The notes below the pieces were generated by a model, which did not search any database, had not been told where the DNA came from, and was given only the letters and a program-made list of their open reading frames with translations. Of a stretch of DNA of 64,000 bases, positions 1 through 10,859 are shown piece by piece. The DNA is taken from positions 2,460,001 through 2,524,000 of the forward strand of contig JAWNZC010000320.1 of the NCBI GenBank assembly GCA_035771165.1, in the 5' to 3' direction. Position 1 is the stretch's first letter. The number at the start of each line of letters is the position of its first letter. The position numbers and the translations under genes were made by a program. Origin of the DNA: Paragorgia papillata. Lineage: Eukaryota; Cnidaria; Anthozoa; Scleralcyonacea; Coralliidae.

Positions 1-303
1 TACATGGTCTGCAACGTTAAGTAAGTTTGTATTCATGATACTTCATGACATTATGTGTACAAAATACTATAGTAAATTTGCCCCTTACTATTAGGGATCT
101 ATCCAAAGGCGTCAGAAGTCTTTAAGATTTGAAGACTATATTTAATCACTGTGGTCACAATCACACTTGCTCACTGTCTCACTATCACTATCGACTCTAT
201 ATAATAAAAGCTCATGTTACAGAAGATGACATGCACTTAAGACTCTGTAGTTAATCCCTATTTTTACTCCTTAAGTGGTGACGTATTACATTAGTTTCCG
301 ACA
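1..303 (-). repeat. 3' LTR of the BEL/Pao element (left end uncertain)
   Basis: In element orientation it starts TGTCGGAAAC at 303, right after the polypurine tract. Its first 87 bases (217-303) are identical to 3974-4060. A possible CA end lies at position 5, which would make it 299 bp, but no target duplication can be checked here. Confidence 0.75.
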
Positions 304-480
304 CACTCCCCCCATATGTTTGCCTAAATGGCAACATATGTACAATAAAGTATCTTTATAGCTGTACTAAACGTTCCCCACGTATACGTAACAAGAACAA
401 AACTAAACAAATTGAGTTATATTAAAGAGTTCCTTTCTGATTGACAACCGTTAAAAATGTCATTGTATTTGTTCTGATTG

Positions 481-1296
481 TCACTCGCCGTTTTCCACTT
501 CCATGACTTGTTTCATCTTGAGATTCCCTGCTGCTGCAGCATCTCTTCTTGGGCGGAATTCTTGAGCTTCTGGGTTAAGTTTCGCTGTTTCCTTTTCTTC
601 AATGTCGCATTGGAGTTCAAGTGGAAATAAATGTTGCACAGGTCTTTCCAAGTGTCCATTGGCGGTCTTCAGTTGCACGGCGCGAAAGATTCCATCCTTT
701 CCTGGGTAGACTTGTTCCACAATGGCTAGGGTCCAAGTACCTCGATTTTTGTTGTCCGTTTTCACGATAACCACGTCTCCTCTCTTTGGTTGGAACTTAC
801 TCGTTTCGTGCATCATGTTGTGCCTCTCTCTCAGCGCTGTGAGGTATTCTCTCTTCCATCTGTTCCATAAGCTGTTCTTGCAATTTATAAGGTGCCTTGC
901 TCGCTTCCGAAGATCATTTTTAATTCTCCACGACTCTTCCTCTGGTATCTGGTTTGAACGCTGGAATAAGAACGTGGCGAGAGTTAGCGTAGGTAACTGG
1001 ATATCATCCTCCATGTAGCATAGCGGTCGTCGGTTGATCTGTGTTTCCACATCAAGCATCACCTCTTCCAGTTCGCCAAACGTCAGTGTAGCTCCTCCAA
1101 TCACTTTGTAGAAAGCGGATTTCACGACTCCAATCAGCCGTTCAAATTGTCCACCCCACCATGGGGCGCGGCTCAAATTGAATTTCCAGGCGATCTCATG
1201 CTGCTCTAGTAACCCTTGGGCTCTTTCATCTTTTCGGATTTGTTTTAACCACTTGGCCGCCTTGACAAACGAGGCACCGTTATCAGAATAGATCAC
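481..1296 (-). pseudogene. BEL/Pao integrase core and C-terminal domain
   Basis: This 271-codon open segment starts at YSDNGASF, which carries the second catalytic Asp of the DDE core. SRAPWWGGQFERLIG follows and carries the catalytic Glu. The C-terminal part has the small beta-barrel type sequence RGDVVIVKTDNKNRGTW that follows the core in BEL/Pao integrases. It is separated from the upstream integrase segment by one in-frame TGA at about 1301, at a place where the family has Arg, which fits a CGA-to-TGA transition. Confidence 0.85.
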
Positions 1297-1302
1297 TCTG
1301 GG

Positions 1303-2109
1303 TCATCCTTTTCTGGCGATCAGACGTTTGAAACATTTCAAGAAGGTTGTCGTCTCCATATTTGGAACTACTTCCAAGTGTACAGCTCTCGACAAACTGC
1401 AGGAGAAGATAAGGAGGTACGCCTTTCCTTCGCTAGCTTTGGTTTTCTTGTAGCGTATTGGACCTGCGAAATCAGTCCCAATGACGTCGAAAGCTGTTCC
1501 CCCTTCGGTACGGTTGGTGGGCAGTTGTCCGGGAGGTGGTTTGGTGATCGGGAGAGCTCTGAAACGCTTGCATCCCTCGTATTCCGATAGGATAGACTTC
1601 ACCATTTGTCTAAGGGTTGGGATCCAGTAATTTTCACGCACCGCTGCCATTGTCAAGGACACTCCCCCGTGTAAGGTTTCGGCGTGGATTCGCTGCACGA
1701 GCATTCTGGAGAAAAGGCTCTTGGCTGGTAGGTAGACGGGGTGTTCTCCTTGTATCCTTCCTTGGCATTTAAGTATACCTTCTGCGTTGGGTACGAGGTT
1801 GAGGCTCTGGTGGGTTTGTGTAAAGTGATGTTTCTGCGAGTCTTGCTGTTGAACTCTCTTTATCCACCAGTTCCGTGCTTCGTTCAGGTCTTCGCTCGTG
1901 AGTGGGCCTTTGTGTTTTCTGTTCGTTGTGAACCGACGAGTCCAAGCTTGTATGCGTAACGTTTTGCGCAAATTGTGACGTTTGAGCAGATCGTCAAATC
2001 CGTCTTCGTTGGATTCCTCTGACTGCTGCTGTGCTAAGTTGGGCTGCTCTTTCACCAACTTTGCTTCAGCTTCTGAGGCTTGTGATTTCTCAATTACTGA
2101 GCATTTCAA
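1303..2109 (-). pseudogene. BEL/Pao integrase N-terminal zinc-binding region and start of core
   Basis: The segment contains HAETLHGGVSLTMAAVRENY, an HHCC-type integrase zinc-binding region, followed by the core start DVIGTDFAGPIRYK with the first catalytic Asp. One zinc ligand looks lost: the second half reads YEGCKRF where a Cys is expected in the Tyr position. It ends at the TGA that separates it from 481-1296. The protein would act on the element's own cDNA in the nucleus, but with these lesions it is a relic. Confidence 0.85.
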
Positions 2110-3267
2110 CCACTTTTTGGGGTCCTGGAGCCATTATGGTCCGTTCCACCAATGATTTGAATTTGCCACTTCGCCCCCTCAACTTGCAAGATCCGCTGGA
2201 TTATCTTTCGTTGGCACATGTCTCCATATGATTTCGGAATGACTACATATCTTTTTCACTCGGTTCGCGACGAACTGTCTGTACTGTCCCTTCCCAAGAA
2301 TCCAGTGAAGAGCTACAGTGCTATCCAGCTATCCATAGATTGTTGGTTTGGGTAGATATTTCAAGGCGTTGCTTGCGTTCATGACAAGGTTCGCTGCCAT
2401 GTGGGCACTGACGAGCTCTAACCTGGGCACGGCTAGTCCTCTTTTGGCTAGCCTGGATTTTGCCGTCACCAGAGTTTGGGTCACTCTTCCTTGCTGTCGG
2501 ATGGTAGAGTAGACTGCGGTGCCAACTCCCAGGGTAGAAGCGTCGCCAAATGCATGTAGCTCTAGGCTATCGACTGGCTGTTGGTAGGCTGTTAACGGTC
2601 TCGGAACGAAGACTTCTGCCGGTAATGACTGCTCCCACTTTTTCCAGCGTAGTTGGAGGCTTTGCGGGATTGGTGCATCCCATGGTACCTTAGACTCACA
2701 CACATCTCTGTAGATTAGCTTGCCTTGCAGTGAGGTGGGGGATACCAATCCTAGTGTGTCATAAATCTTCGCCAGTTTTCCTAGGACTTCACGTTTTGTC
2801 GATGTGGAACTTGTGGTTGGGAACTGTACTGCTAGGCTGTCTTCTGACTTGTCCCATTTAAGGCCCAACAGCTTCGATTCGCTTGGATGGACCAATAGAT
2901 GTTGTTTAGCGTAGGACTGGTCGTCGCTGGGTTCAGGATTGGATATATCTTCTAGCTCGGGATGATTCGAGTGCCACTTGTGCAACTCAAATTTTGCATC
3001 ACTCATCACCTCTATCGCGATAGATTTGCAACGCTGGGCTTCTTCGACATTTTGGCCACCCGTTAAAAGGTCGTCTACGTAAAGGTTTCTTCGTATTCTC
3101 TCGGCTTCTTCAGGATATTTCTTTGCCCAGGCGTCCAGATGACACTCAAGGGCTCCTCCAAAGGAGAAGGGGGAGACCAAACGGTACTCGCGCAAAGCGG
3201 TAGGTGTCGATTTTGGCGTTGTCGTCTGGTTGCCAGTGGAAGCGAAGCGCGTCCCTTTCGCTTTCAC
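2110..3267 (-). pseudogene. BEL/Pao reverse transcriptase C-half and RNase H
   Basis: The segment includes RRNLYVDDLLTGGQ, the YVDD catalytic motif in the form typical of BEL/Pao. A connection domain and an RNase H-like part follow (ELHAFGDASTLGVGTAVY). The reading frame is open from 3267 to 2329. Beyond 2329 the homology continues in another frame (STVALHWILG, then HVPTKDNPADLAS) and is hit by at least two further stops before 2109. The RT is split from its N-terminal half at about 3150-3180, in a C-run, by an apparent one-base indel. Confidence 0.8.
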
Positions 3268-3793
3268 GGATCCGAATTTGAAGGAACGACTTCTTTATAT
3301 CACCAGATACTACGACTGGGTAGGCTCTTTGCTGAATTAGTACGCCCCATAACTTGTTTTGTAGGGCCGGACCAGCGTATAGACAATCGTTGAGCGACGG
3401 TGCGTTAGGAGTCTCTCTAGCGGAGGCGTCATACACAATCCTCATCTTTGTCGTTTCAGCGGACTTGCGGATCACGCTCTTGTGTGGGATGTAGAACTCT
3501 CGTGGTTGCGAGACAGGTGGTGCTCGTTCTATGATCCCTTCTTGTAACTGTTGCTGTATGATTGCATCGTATTCTTCTGTCAAGCCATCTCGTTGCAGCT
3601 TCTTTCTGAGGCTCTGAAGACGCTTGATGCTACCTTGCTCGTTTGTGGGTAGAATTGCATGGTTCGGTTTCCAAGGCAAATCAGTTTCATACCAGTCTTC
3701 TTGGTTGCGCGTCAACTGTTCTTTGAATTCGTCAAAAACGGTTGACTGATCATGCTCCGGTTTGTCTTCTAATCTGAGGACGTCAGTCTGCAC
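3146..3793 (-). pseudogene. BEL/Pao reverse transcriptase N-half
   Basis: This 215-codon segment has the linker preceding RT in the family (WYETDLPWKPNHAILP) and the conserved RT start with KMRIVYDASAR, PSLNDCLYAGP and VVSGDIKKSFLQI (first catalytic Asp). The frame is lost after FARVPFGL, where the next segment continues in another frame. The overlap of the two segments is 3146-3267. Confidence 0.85.
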
Positions 3794-3993
3794 AATCGTT
3801 CGCAGTCGCTCTGGCTCGTTTGTGTGAGAAGTACGGTATTATTGTTGAATTGAATTGAATTGTTGAATTGGGTGGCTTCATCAGAACTAGATATAATCTC
3901 GTTGGTTCGTTCTGTTGTGAGGTGCAATTGTGTTAACTTGGTTTCGATCGACGCCAACTGGATATTTGATGAATTACAGAAGATGACATGCAC
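3769..3993 (-). pseudogene. Chimeric leader: LTR joined to internal coding sequence
   Basis: This short open frame begins inside the LTR fragment and runs straight into element coding sequence (IETKLTQLHLTTERTNEI). There is no room for primer binding site, gag or protease. I read it as the scar of an internal deletion, not as a gene. Confidence 0.5.
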
Positions 3994-4060
3994 TTAAGAC
4001 TCTGTAGTTAATCCCTATTTTTACTCCTTAAGTGGTGACGTATTACATTAGTTTCCGACA
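3974..4060 (-). repeat. 5' LTR fragment of the BEL/Pao element
   Basis: These 87 bases are identical to 217-303 of the other LTR and end at the same TGTCGGAAAC terminus. The rest of this LTR is absent. Confidence 0.9.
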
Positions 4061-5540
4061 ATACTACCAAACACGAAACAGCTACACAATTGGCATGTAC
4101 AAAGAACATTTGAAATAAAATAAGTGACAGTCATGCTAAAACAGCTAAAGATTTATTAAATATATACTGTAAGTAAATTAGGGCGATAATATGACGTATC
4201 TCTCGATCGAGAAATGGCTCTCGCTCTTCCAGAACCTTACACTGGATATTTTTAATAGTTTTCCACATACTGGAGCAAAAATGTGGGAAGATATGCTAGA
4301 GAATGTAAGATGTAATAGAAATCTAAATAGCTTTAAACGATGATAAACGATCATCGCTTCCTCAATTAGACTATTTCATTGTAAATAGACTTGTACATAT
4401 ATATAAATGTATATCATTCGTCTTTCTTGCGTTAAGCATGCAGATTTATTTTTTTTAACTGAAGATTCTTCAAATTTAAATATCTCTCTCTTTCTCTCTA
4501 TGTTACCTGTATCAAAGTATCTTGCAGATGTCTTCGTCTTCGCAACTTGGCTGTTTATGAAGCCCAAACACAACAACGCAAAGATTTATGTCAACATCAG
4601 ATCAGCAATGACAATGAAACCCCAATTGAAATCTTTCACTTTAGTTGCGGAAAGTCAAAAGCTTCAGTCGGCCGTATTCAGCTATTGTTCTTCGTTTCAG
4701 CAGTACTTTGGGAAGTAAACAAATGACGCAGCAGTTGGTGACTGATCTTTTCATAAGTTGCAAAATTACCATAAGCTGTCTGAAACAACTTCCTTCTTTT
4801 TTCTTGGAGATACTGATATAAACAACAATATTCTAGGTGAGACAAATACGTTCCTTCAAAAAGGACTACATTTCTATAACCGGCAAATTGAACAAACTCT
4901 TTAAATGTACACGTTCGTTTGTATCATTATTTTACTCTGGTCTTCAGTTCCCAGCGGCATATATATTAATACTCAATTGATTTTCTCTCTGATTATCATT
5001 AAAATAAAGCCTTTCAAAATCAATTACAATGCAAATTCCTCCGATATTCTCGTTTATTTTAACCAATAGTCAGTAACTTTTCGCACAGATTTTGCCCATT
5101 TATTTTTACATCACTTTCTCTCCTGCATGCACATGTAACCACAAAGCTCAATGGTATACATTAATTTCATTTACTGATTTGTTAATTTCAAATTCAGTTC
5201 TTAAAATTTCGAGTTTGTTTCCCTCTGGCTATGCATAAGCAGAAATCAAATCTATAACTTAAAATCTAACATAAGCAGATTACACAGAGGGAATAATATA
5301 ACGCCTGCACTAAACGTCGCACTATAGACAAATATAATTCAGACGAATTTAATTGTTTGAACTTTATCCGACGAAACTGCGGCGTATAACTCGATTAAAT
5401 TCAACAATTCGTCTGGGCAGTTAAATTCGTCTGAGTCAGACGGATGATATATGCGACGATAATGCCTGTTCGAGTTACAGTGGCAGAGTCGAAGGCATAT
5501 TAAAGCCAGCGCACTGGCAGCCGCCATATGACACACAGGT
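4061..5540. other. No recognisable gene or repeat
   Basis: AT-rich intergenic sequence. Open frames near 4376-4718 show no domain or family resemblance that I can recognise. Confidence 0.5.
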
Positions 5541-5706
5541 GTTGATTTTACGGAGGGACGAAAACCGGAGCACCCGGCGAAAAACCCTCGAAGCACAGAA
5601 GCGACCAAGTAAAGTCTACTCACATGAGCTCCAAGTACTAACCCGGTCTAACCGGGCTTAACTTTTGGTTAGAGGCAGCGCCCTAACAGCACACGCCACT
5701 GTGCTT
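5541..5706 (-). repeat. 5S-rRNA-derived SINE, internally deleted copy
   Basis: In reverse orientation it carries the head GCTGTTAGGGCGCTGCCTCT, then a 5S-like part (AGTTAAGCCCGGTTAGACC, GGGTTAGTACTTGGA), then the body ending in CCTCCGTAAAA. About 40 bases of the middle are missing compared with the copy at 42588. Confidence 0.75.
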
Positions 5707-5963
5707 TCTTTTCCGTATCATGCCGCATGCTCATGCATGTTCACGGCGTCAGCGAGACTGGTAGGAAAGTTACTTCTTCTGACATCCAAGGAAGCCCTTT
5801 ACATGCCAAATTAGTGACGACATTTGACTCATTATGATAATGGGTCTCGGAATCGGTATTTTCCGATTGTGGCATGATCGGTCAATCACTATTTAAGGGT
5901 TTTTGGGAACAGATATTAGAGCACTGTCTAATACTAATTAAAATCAATGCCAGAAAAATAGTA

Positions 5964-5966
<3 letters not shown>

Positions 5967-5996
<30 letters not shown>
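5967..5996. repeat. (TA)n microsatellite
   Basis: Pure TA dinucleotide run. Confidence 0.95.
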
Positions 5997-6002
<6 letters not shown>

Positions 6003-6082
6003 CAAATGGAGGTAGAACGACTCAACAAATTTGATTAGGCATATTTATTACTATTTAGTTTCGTACCACGAGATGTGGCACT

Positions 6083-6084
<2 letters not shown>

Positions 6085-6155
<71 letters not shown>
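6085..6155. repeat. (TA)n microsatellite
   Basis: Pure TA run of about 35 units. Confidence 0.95.
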
Positions 6156-6158
<3 letters not shown>

Positions 6159-6190
6159 TAAACTAAAGTATGTCATATATAATTAAGAAA

Positions 6191-6315
6191 CATTTTCCGT
6201 GTTTACATACAGTTATAGACTGGGAGAAGCCCGCAGGGCGAGTGTTTCCACGCCATTTCGTGTTCTCCCAAACTTTCACGAGTGTTTCTATAACTGTATG
6301 TAAACACGGAAAATG
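6191..6315. repeat. Hairpin MITE with perfect 28-bp inverted arms
   Basis: The arms (6191-6218 and 6288-6315, outer end CATTTTCCGTGTTTACATAC) are perfect reverse complements around a 69-bp loop. A related single arm (TGTTTACATACAGTTATAGA) occurs at about 11780-11805, so this is a family. Confidence 0.8.
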
Positions 6316-8126
6316 TTTTCTATTTCTTTTATAAAATAACACAGTGAAAACAAGAAAAACATTGAAATAAGATTCGTTTATTAAAATCATGAAAAGTTCA
6401 ATTCTCCTTACTCGCACAAGATCAACGTCATTGGCTGTTCACATAATCACAAATATTCCTCGAGCTCTCAGCATGAGGTTTGAATAGACCATAGCCACTG
6501 GAAAGGGAGAGGGCTTTGAAACTCCGCTCTGAAACAATAGAACTTCCGATTTGATGTTGAAAATTGCACGCCTGAGCGTCACGTGATCTTGAACCGGCAT
6601 GGCCAGTGTATTCTTTCATATGGCTTACATTAGATTATAACCTTGTTCTTCGTTAAACGGCACGATGTCGGTTATGGTGACTTCTAAAAATCCACAAGAA
6701 ACATGATATTTACAAGTCCAAAGGAGTACCCTTGTATTTCGTTAACAAAATTCGGTAGGAATTCGGTTTTTGACGACCTACGGACTTAAGACAGCGACAG
6801 TGCTGCATAGTGTATACTGTAGTCAGTCATTTTTATGACAAATTTTATATTTTACATTGATTCTGCGTTAATTTTAGATATTAGTTTATTCAATAATATG
6901 ATTGTGTGCACAAAGAAATCACCTCAAAAAGATCGGATTGGTTTTAACAGGACCGTGAGAGTTTTTAAGTCGCGCATTTCTCAAATAAGACGTAAATAAA
7001 TATATATTGTGGTGCATCGTTGTAGATGATCGGCGTTCGGTTTCATGATGGACTTTATCGTGACATTAAAATGATCATCCCTTGAACAATTACACAATCG
7101 TATCAAGCGCTAACTCATGCATGGCTCACTCAAATAATTCACACTCTGGCATTGTGAGCAAATTGTATAAGATTCTCAGCTACAAAAATCTGGGAAAATA
7201 TTCCCAGTGATTTAAAAACCCTTTCTGTTTCAATGTAAAAAATATTAAGTCACCAAGGTTGATCTGAATTTCATTCTCGTATTATACAATGTCTATTTTG
7301 TTACTTCGACACGATCTTAATATTTCATCCTCTGCTGACCCCCAAACTTATTAATATGTAAATATAGGCAGTGGTTAAACTCGAAAGCTTTATACTTTAA
7401 TTACACTCTCACATATGTATATATACAATATATTCTTTCATAAAATATTTTGTTTTATATCTAACTCTGATTTATTTATGTATCACTATGTAAACTTTGT
7501 ATTTTTCATTGTAAGTATTAAAAATAGTGTGAATAAATTGAAATTATCATAAACTCGCCGCATGTCTACAAATTATTAATAAAAGAAAACCAAGGAACAA
7601 CGCAGTCGAAAAGCATTTGTCGTCTCCGTGCCATTATTAAATCGGAGTTTTGCACTTTTGTTGCAGATGGCAATGTTTCTTATACTTTTTAGTTATTCTT
7701 TAATTATACGTGTACGTAAACTGATACGACAATTGCCAGTCCTCACCATTGTTTATGAAACGTAATACACCAGACATTTAGTGCATTTAAAAAATGAAGG
7801 CAACTCAACTTACGACTTATAATTTAGCACAACCATTCATATTAAGACAAAAGCGAATTTTAGTTTTAGTTGTACTGTTGGCAAAACAGTATTGTATCAT
7901 TATTTTACCTCGGCTCTCACTGTGTTCGGTCCGACCATTGATCGTTTATTCGAATTTACTACACTTTATTAAATATTCTTTGCAAATGGAGTTTTCATGA
8001 GAGACCATCTATATATGCATTTGTAAAATTCATTAATTATTCATTAGGCCACAAACCAATCAGATATCAGTATTTAGATCATGTGCATACCATTGTAAAT
8101 GGCAATAAAGACCACCTAGCACGCTT
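6316..8126. other. No recognisable gene
   Basis: AT-rich sequence. A stretch at 6428-6619 shares TCTCCCTTTCCAGTGGCTAT with 9530-9560 in inverted orientation, so part of it is probably repeat-derived. Confidence 0.45.
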
Positions 8127-8297
8127 AATTAGTATGCATTAACTTTGATAAAGGTGTCCTACTCAACTCAATAGTATGCATTAACTTTGATAAAGGTGTC
8201 CTACTCAACTCAATTAGTATGCATTAACTTTGATAAAGGTGTCCTACTCAACTCAATTAGTATGCATTAACTTTCATAAAGATCTCTTACTCAACCT
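8127..8297. repeat. Tandem repeat, four units of 42-43 bp
   Basis: The unit begins AGTATGCATTAACTTTGATA and recurs at 8131, 8173, 8216 and 8259; the last unit is diverged. The array sits next to the truncated end of the recombinase relic at 8345-9020. Confidence 0.9.
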
Positions 8298-8344
8298 ATT
8301 TTATTATTAACTTACTGTTGATAAAATTGATAACAGCTACGACC

Positions 8345-9020
8345 GAGAATATATTTGAAATAGTATGTAATAATGACTCAGCTGAACTAGATCCCAAGAG
8401 TTTCTTCTCCCAGAGTTCATTCTCGTCTGCTTCTGTGATCTCCTCTCTGAGTTCTTTCGTGCAAATTTGGACAATGCCATGCTTAGTCGCGTCCTTCATT
8501 TCGCCATCTAAACTCTTCCGAAAGAGCCAGAACCTAGCAACAAATGTAAGAACATATTCACCCAATGATATATACCTATTTCCTAGCAAGTTAGATTCCT
8601 CAGGGAAGTATCCCTTACTCACCTTCGGTCACCTTTTGCAAGAATGTTAAATGAATCTTCCCCTTTCACGTCTAACAAATGTCGGTTTATCCCACATATC
8701 AACAAATACAAAGTCTTCGGCGGATACCGTTCGCCTGTCTGTTTTGCAGCTTCACTAACAAATTTAGACAGCCAAAAGTTCAAGCTGTAAGGTGACATTT
8801 CTTCGAGCCTGATGTTTAAGTCTTGCACCTGACTTAAATTCACGCCCTCATAACCGACTGACTCCACCTGTGGCTTCTTGTTACTTCTGTTTTGCTGCCA
8901 ATCCTCGAAAATCTTCCTTGCCCACTTTGTGTTATACTGAGTAGCTTTTGGCGTAACTTGTGCGAGTAAAGAGCGTTCTTCCACTTCATTCTTTGGTTTT
9001 CGAAACCGTCCCGCCGACAT
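8345..9020 (-). pseudogene. Crypton-like / KIAA1958-like tyrosine recombinase, N-terminal part with one intron, 3'-truncated
   Basis: Exon 1 (8623-9020) starts MSAGRFRKPKN and contains SPYSLNFWLSKFVSEA and YPPKTLYLLICGINRHLL, hallmarks of the core-binding region of KIAA1958/ZMYM-type (DUF3504-related) recombinases. An 89-bp GT-AG intron (8534-8622; donor AAG|GTGAGT, acceptor TTGCTAG) restores the frame into exon 2 (8345-8533) with FRKSLDGEMKDATKHGI and ELWEKKLLGSSSAESLL. After LLHTI the family sequence stops. The whole catalytic C-terminus (Arg, HxxR, Tyr) is missing, so I call it a relic. I infer a domesticated or Crypton-derived origin. Confidence 0.7.
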
Positions 9021-9230
9021 ACTTGACCATAGCCTGGTCAACTTCCAAATGCAAATAATTCGTTAAAACTATTCCATCACTGATGAATATATTTAATTTC
9101 GATCAATTTCTATGGGAAAAATATGTTTGGACTACAACGTACTTTATTCACTTGCTTATAAGTTTCTCCCTTGAGAGCCTCTTATTCATTTGACTACAAC
9201 GTATAATTTAAATATTCATTTCACAAGTGA

Positions 9231-9330
9231 GTTAAAATATTCGCGTCCGATCTTTATGGGCATCTACAATGGCTCGCCTGCGGCTCGCCATTGTAAATGC
9301 CCATAAAGATCGGCCGCTCATATTTTAACA
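9231..9330. repeat. Near-perfect hairpin MITE, ~100 bp
   Basis: Inverted arms of about 45 bases meet at the centre near 9280 (outer part CCGATCTTTATGGGCATCTA, inner GGCTCGCC). Only a few mismatches are visible. Confidence 0.85.
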
Positions 9331-9571
9331 TAATTTATCACATAATGTCCAAATGAAGTGGAATTTATATCGAAACCATCACGGAAGAACTTTCGTTGTA
9401 GCACTTGTAGCTACGCGCCTCGCTGCTCTAATGTAAAATCTTGCTTTTTATTGCTCAATCATGCAGGTTCAACGTCACGTGATCTTGAATTTGGCGAACA
9501 ATAACATAAATCTCAGTCACGCCCACTTTCACAGCCCTCTCCCTTTCCAGTGGCTATGAATAGACGAAAAG

Positions 9572-10752
9572 CTATTCGTACGCAACAAGCACACGTTTTT
9601 TGCTTGAAATACAACACAATTTAATGAAAAAGGACAAATAATGAAGTCTTCCGAAATCGGAGACGGAGAGAGAGTGGTTCGTCGTCGTTACTTCACGGCG
9701 TGGATTATTAACACAGATGTTTACGGTGCCAATCGAACAACCAGAAAACATGTTGGTGAAGCTGGATCCCCCGTAGAAGGAATTGGTCTGACCCATCGAA
9801 GTTGCTTCTGAAGGTTGGCAGTTGAAGGTTCGAGAGATCTGGACAAGACATCGCTGCTTTGCTGAAGCTGCGCTGAGGAAGGACGAGCGTTGTAGCTCTT
9901 TAACTGTTCATTTCGATGACCAGATATAGCCATAACATGCCGATTTTCCAGACCTGCATTGGACCACAGGGTAATTGCGGTGGCTCTGACACAATGGTTG
10001 GTGTATTTCATTGACAGCTGCGCTTCCTCGCTGATTTCTTTCATCATAACCGCCAATTTTTTTACGCCAAGCGGGCGATTTCCGTACCAAATTGAGTCGT
10101 CTGGAGACCACTTTCGCTTTGGAAACTGGTAGAATGCTGTACACATCGGGTTGAGCTTAGATATGTGCAACTGTAAAGCGTTGAAGCCATCACTTGGGTC
10201 GTCGGATGCTTTATACATCCTGCCTTCCTTCTCAAAACATTCGACTCGCCAATTCCACCTGGATGATTCTTTGACGACTCGTCGTGGGTCATGGTCGCAT
10301 ACGGAAGCTTAAAACTGGAAGCTGTTAGGTTTCGTTGGCCTTCTCGCCTTCTTCGGCACCAGTATAGAGTTGTGTGAAACCAAACGTTTCTCAAAAGACC
10401 AAGAGGAGTCGAAGGGGAGATTACGGGATGGACTTCTAGCTTATGCAGATCTGGTGCAAGGTTTGTGCTCTACGTTTTGTTTACCCCTGTTGCTTTAAAT
10501 TTCTAATTTTTGCGTCGAGCATCATGTTCGACTTCTTGAAAGCTGGGTTTTTAGAAAACTTTATTCCCCTGTTGTAAGGGGGAAAATTGAGATGGCGTTC
10601 AATTCCGCTTCGCAGGTTTAAAAGTGTTGATTTTCCGTAGTCTTCTCCTTCTTTGTTTCTGACTTCTGCATAGAAGACTCTCAGGTTTTTGTCAAGTTCT
10701 TCGTCGGTTTGCTCATGAAGCTCGTTTTCAATTTTTCTTTCTAGAACCCATT
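9572..10752 (-). pseudogene. DUF3504-type tyrosine recombinase (Crypton-like), nearly full length, frameshifted
   Basis: The part starting at an apparent splice acceptor (TTTTCTTTCAG, 10752) reads ERKIENELHEQTDEELDKNL, FYAEVRNKEGEDYGKSTLL and RSGIERHL, the DUF3504 N-lobe. After a frame change near 10485 it continues LHKLEVHPVISPSTPLGLLR and CRRRREGQRNL (first catalytic Arg region). After another change near 10200 comes the catalytic end NHCVRATAITLW (HxxR), ISGHRNEQLKSYNARPS (His and likely Tyr nucleophile), and after a third change FYGGSSFTNMFSGCSIGTVN, a tail common in this family. It differs from the relic at 8345 and is a second lineage. The breaks make it a pseudogene unless the indels are sequencing errors. 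Confidence 0.7.
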
Positions 10753-10859
10753 CTGAAAGAAAAGTACTTTCAATTAAGAAACTGAACTCGTACCCTTGAC
10801 AACCTTCAAAGTCAAAAACAAACTCGCCTTTGTAAGGCCACACCAATTTTATTTTGTGT

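Larger units (their letters stand above)
1..4060 (-). mobile_element. BEL/Pao LTR retrotransposon, 5'-deleted and broken
   Basis: The element reads right to left. A short LTR fragment (3974-4060) is followed by reverse transcriptase, RNase H and integrase, then a purine tract (304-318, reading GGGGGGAGTG next to the LTR) and the 3' LTR. Domain order and the long zinc-binding plus core integrase are typical of BEL/Pao. Gag, aspartic protease, primer binding site and most of the 5' LTR are missing. Pol is broken by several stops and frameshifts, so the copy cannot be autonomous. The left end may lie outside the window. Confidence 0.9.

Noticed and set aside
6428..6619. 63-codon minus-strand frame as a gene
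   Set aside because: It overlaps a repeat shared with 9430-9560 and has no domain.
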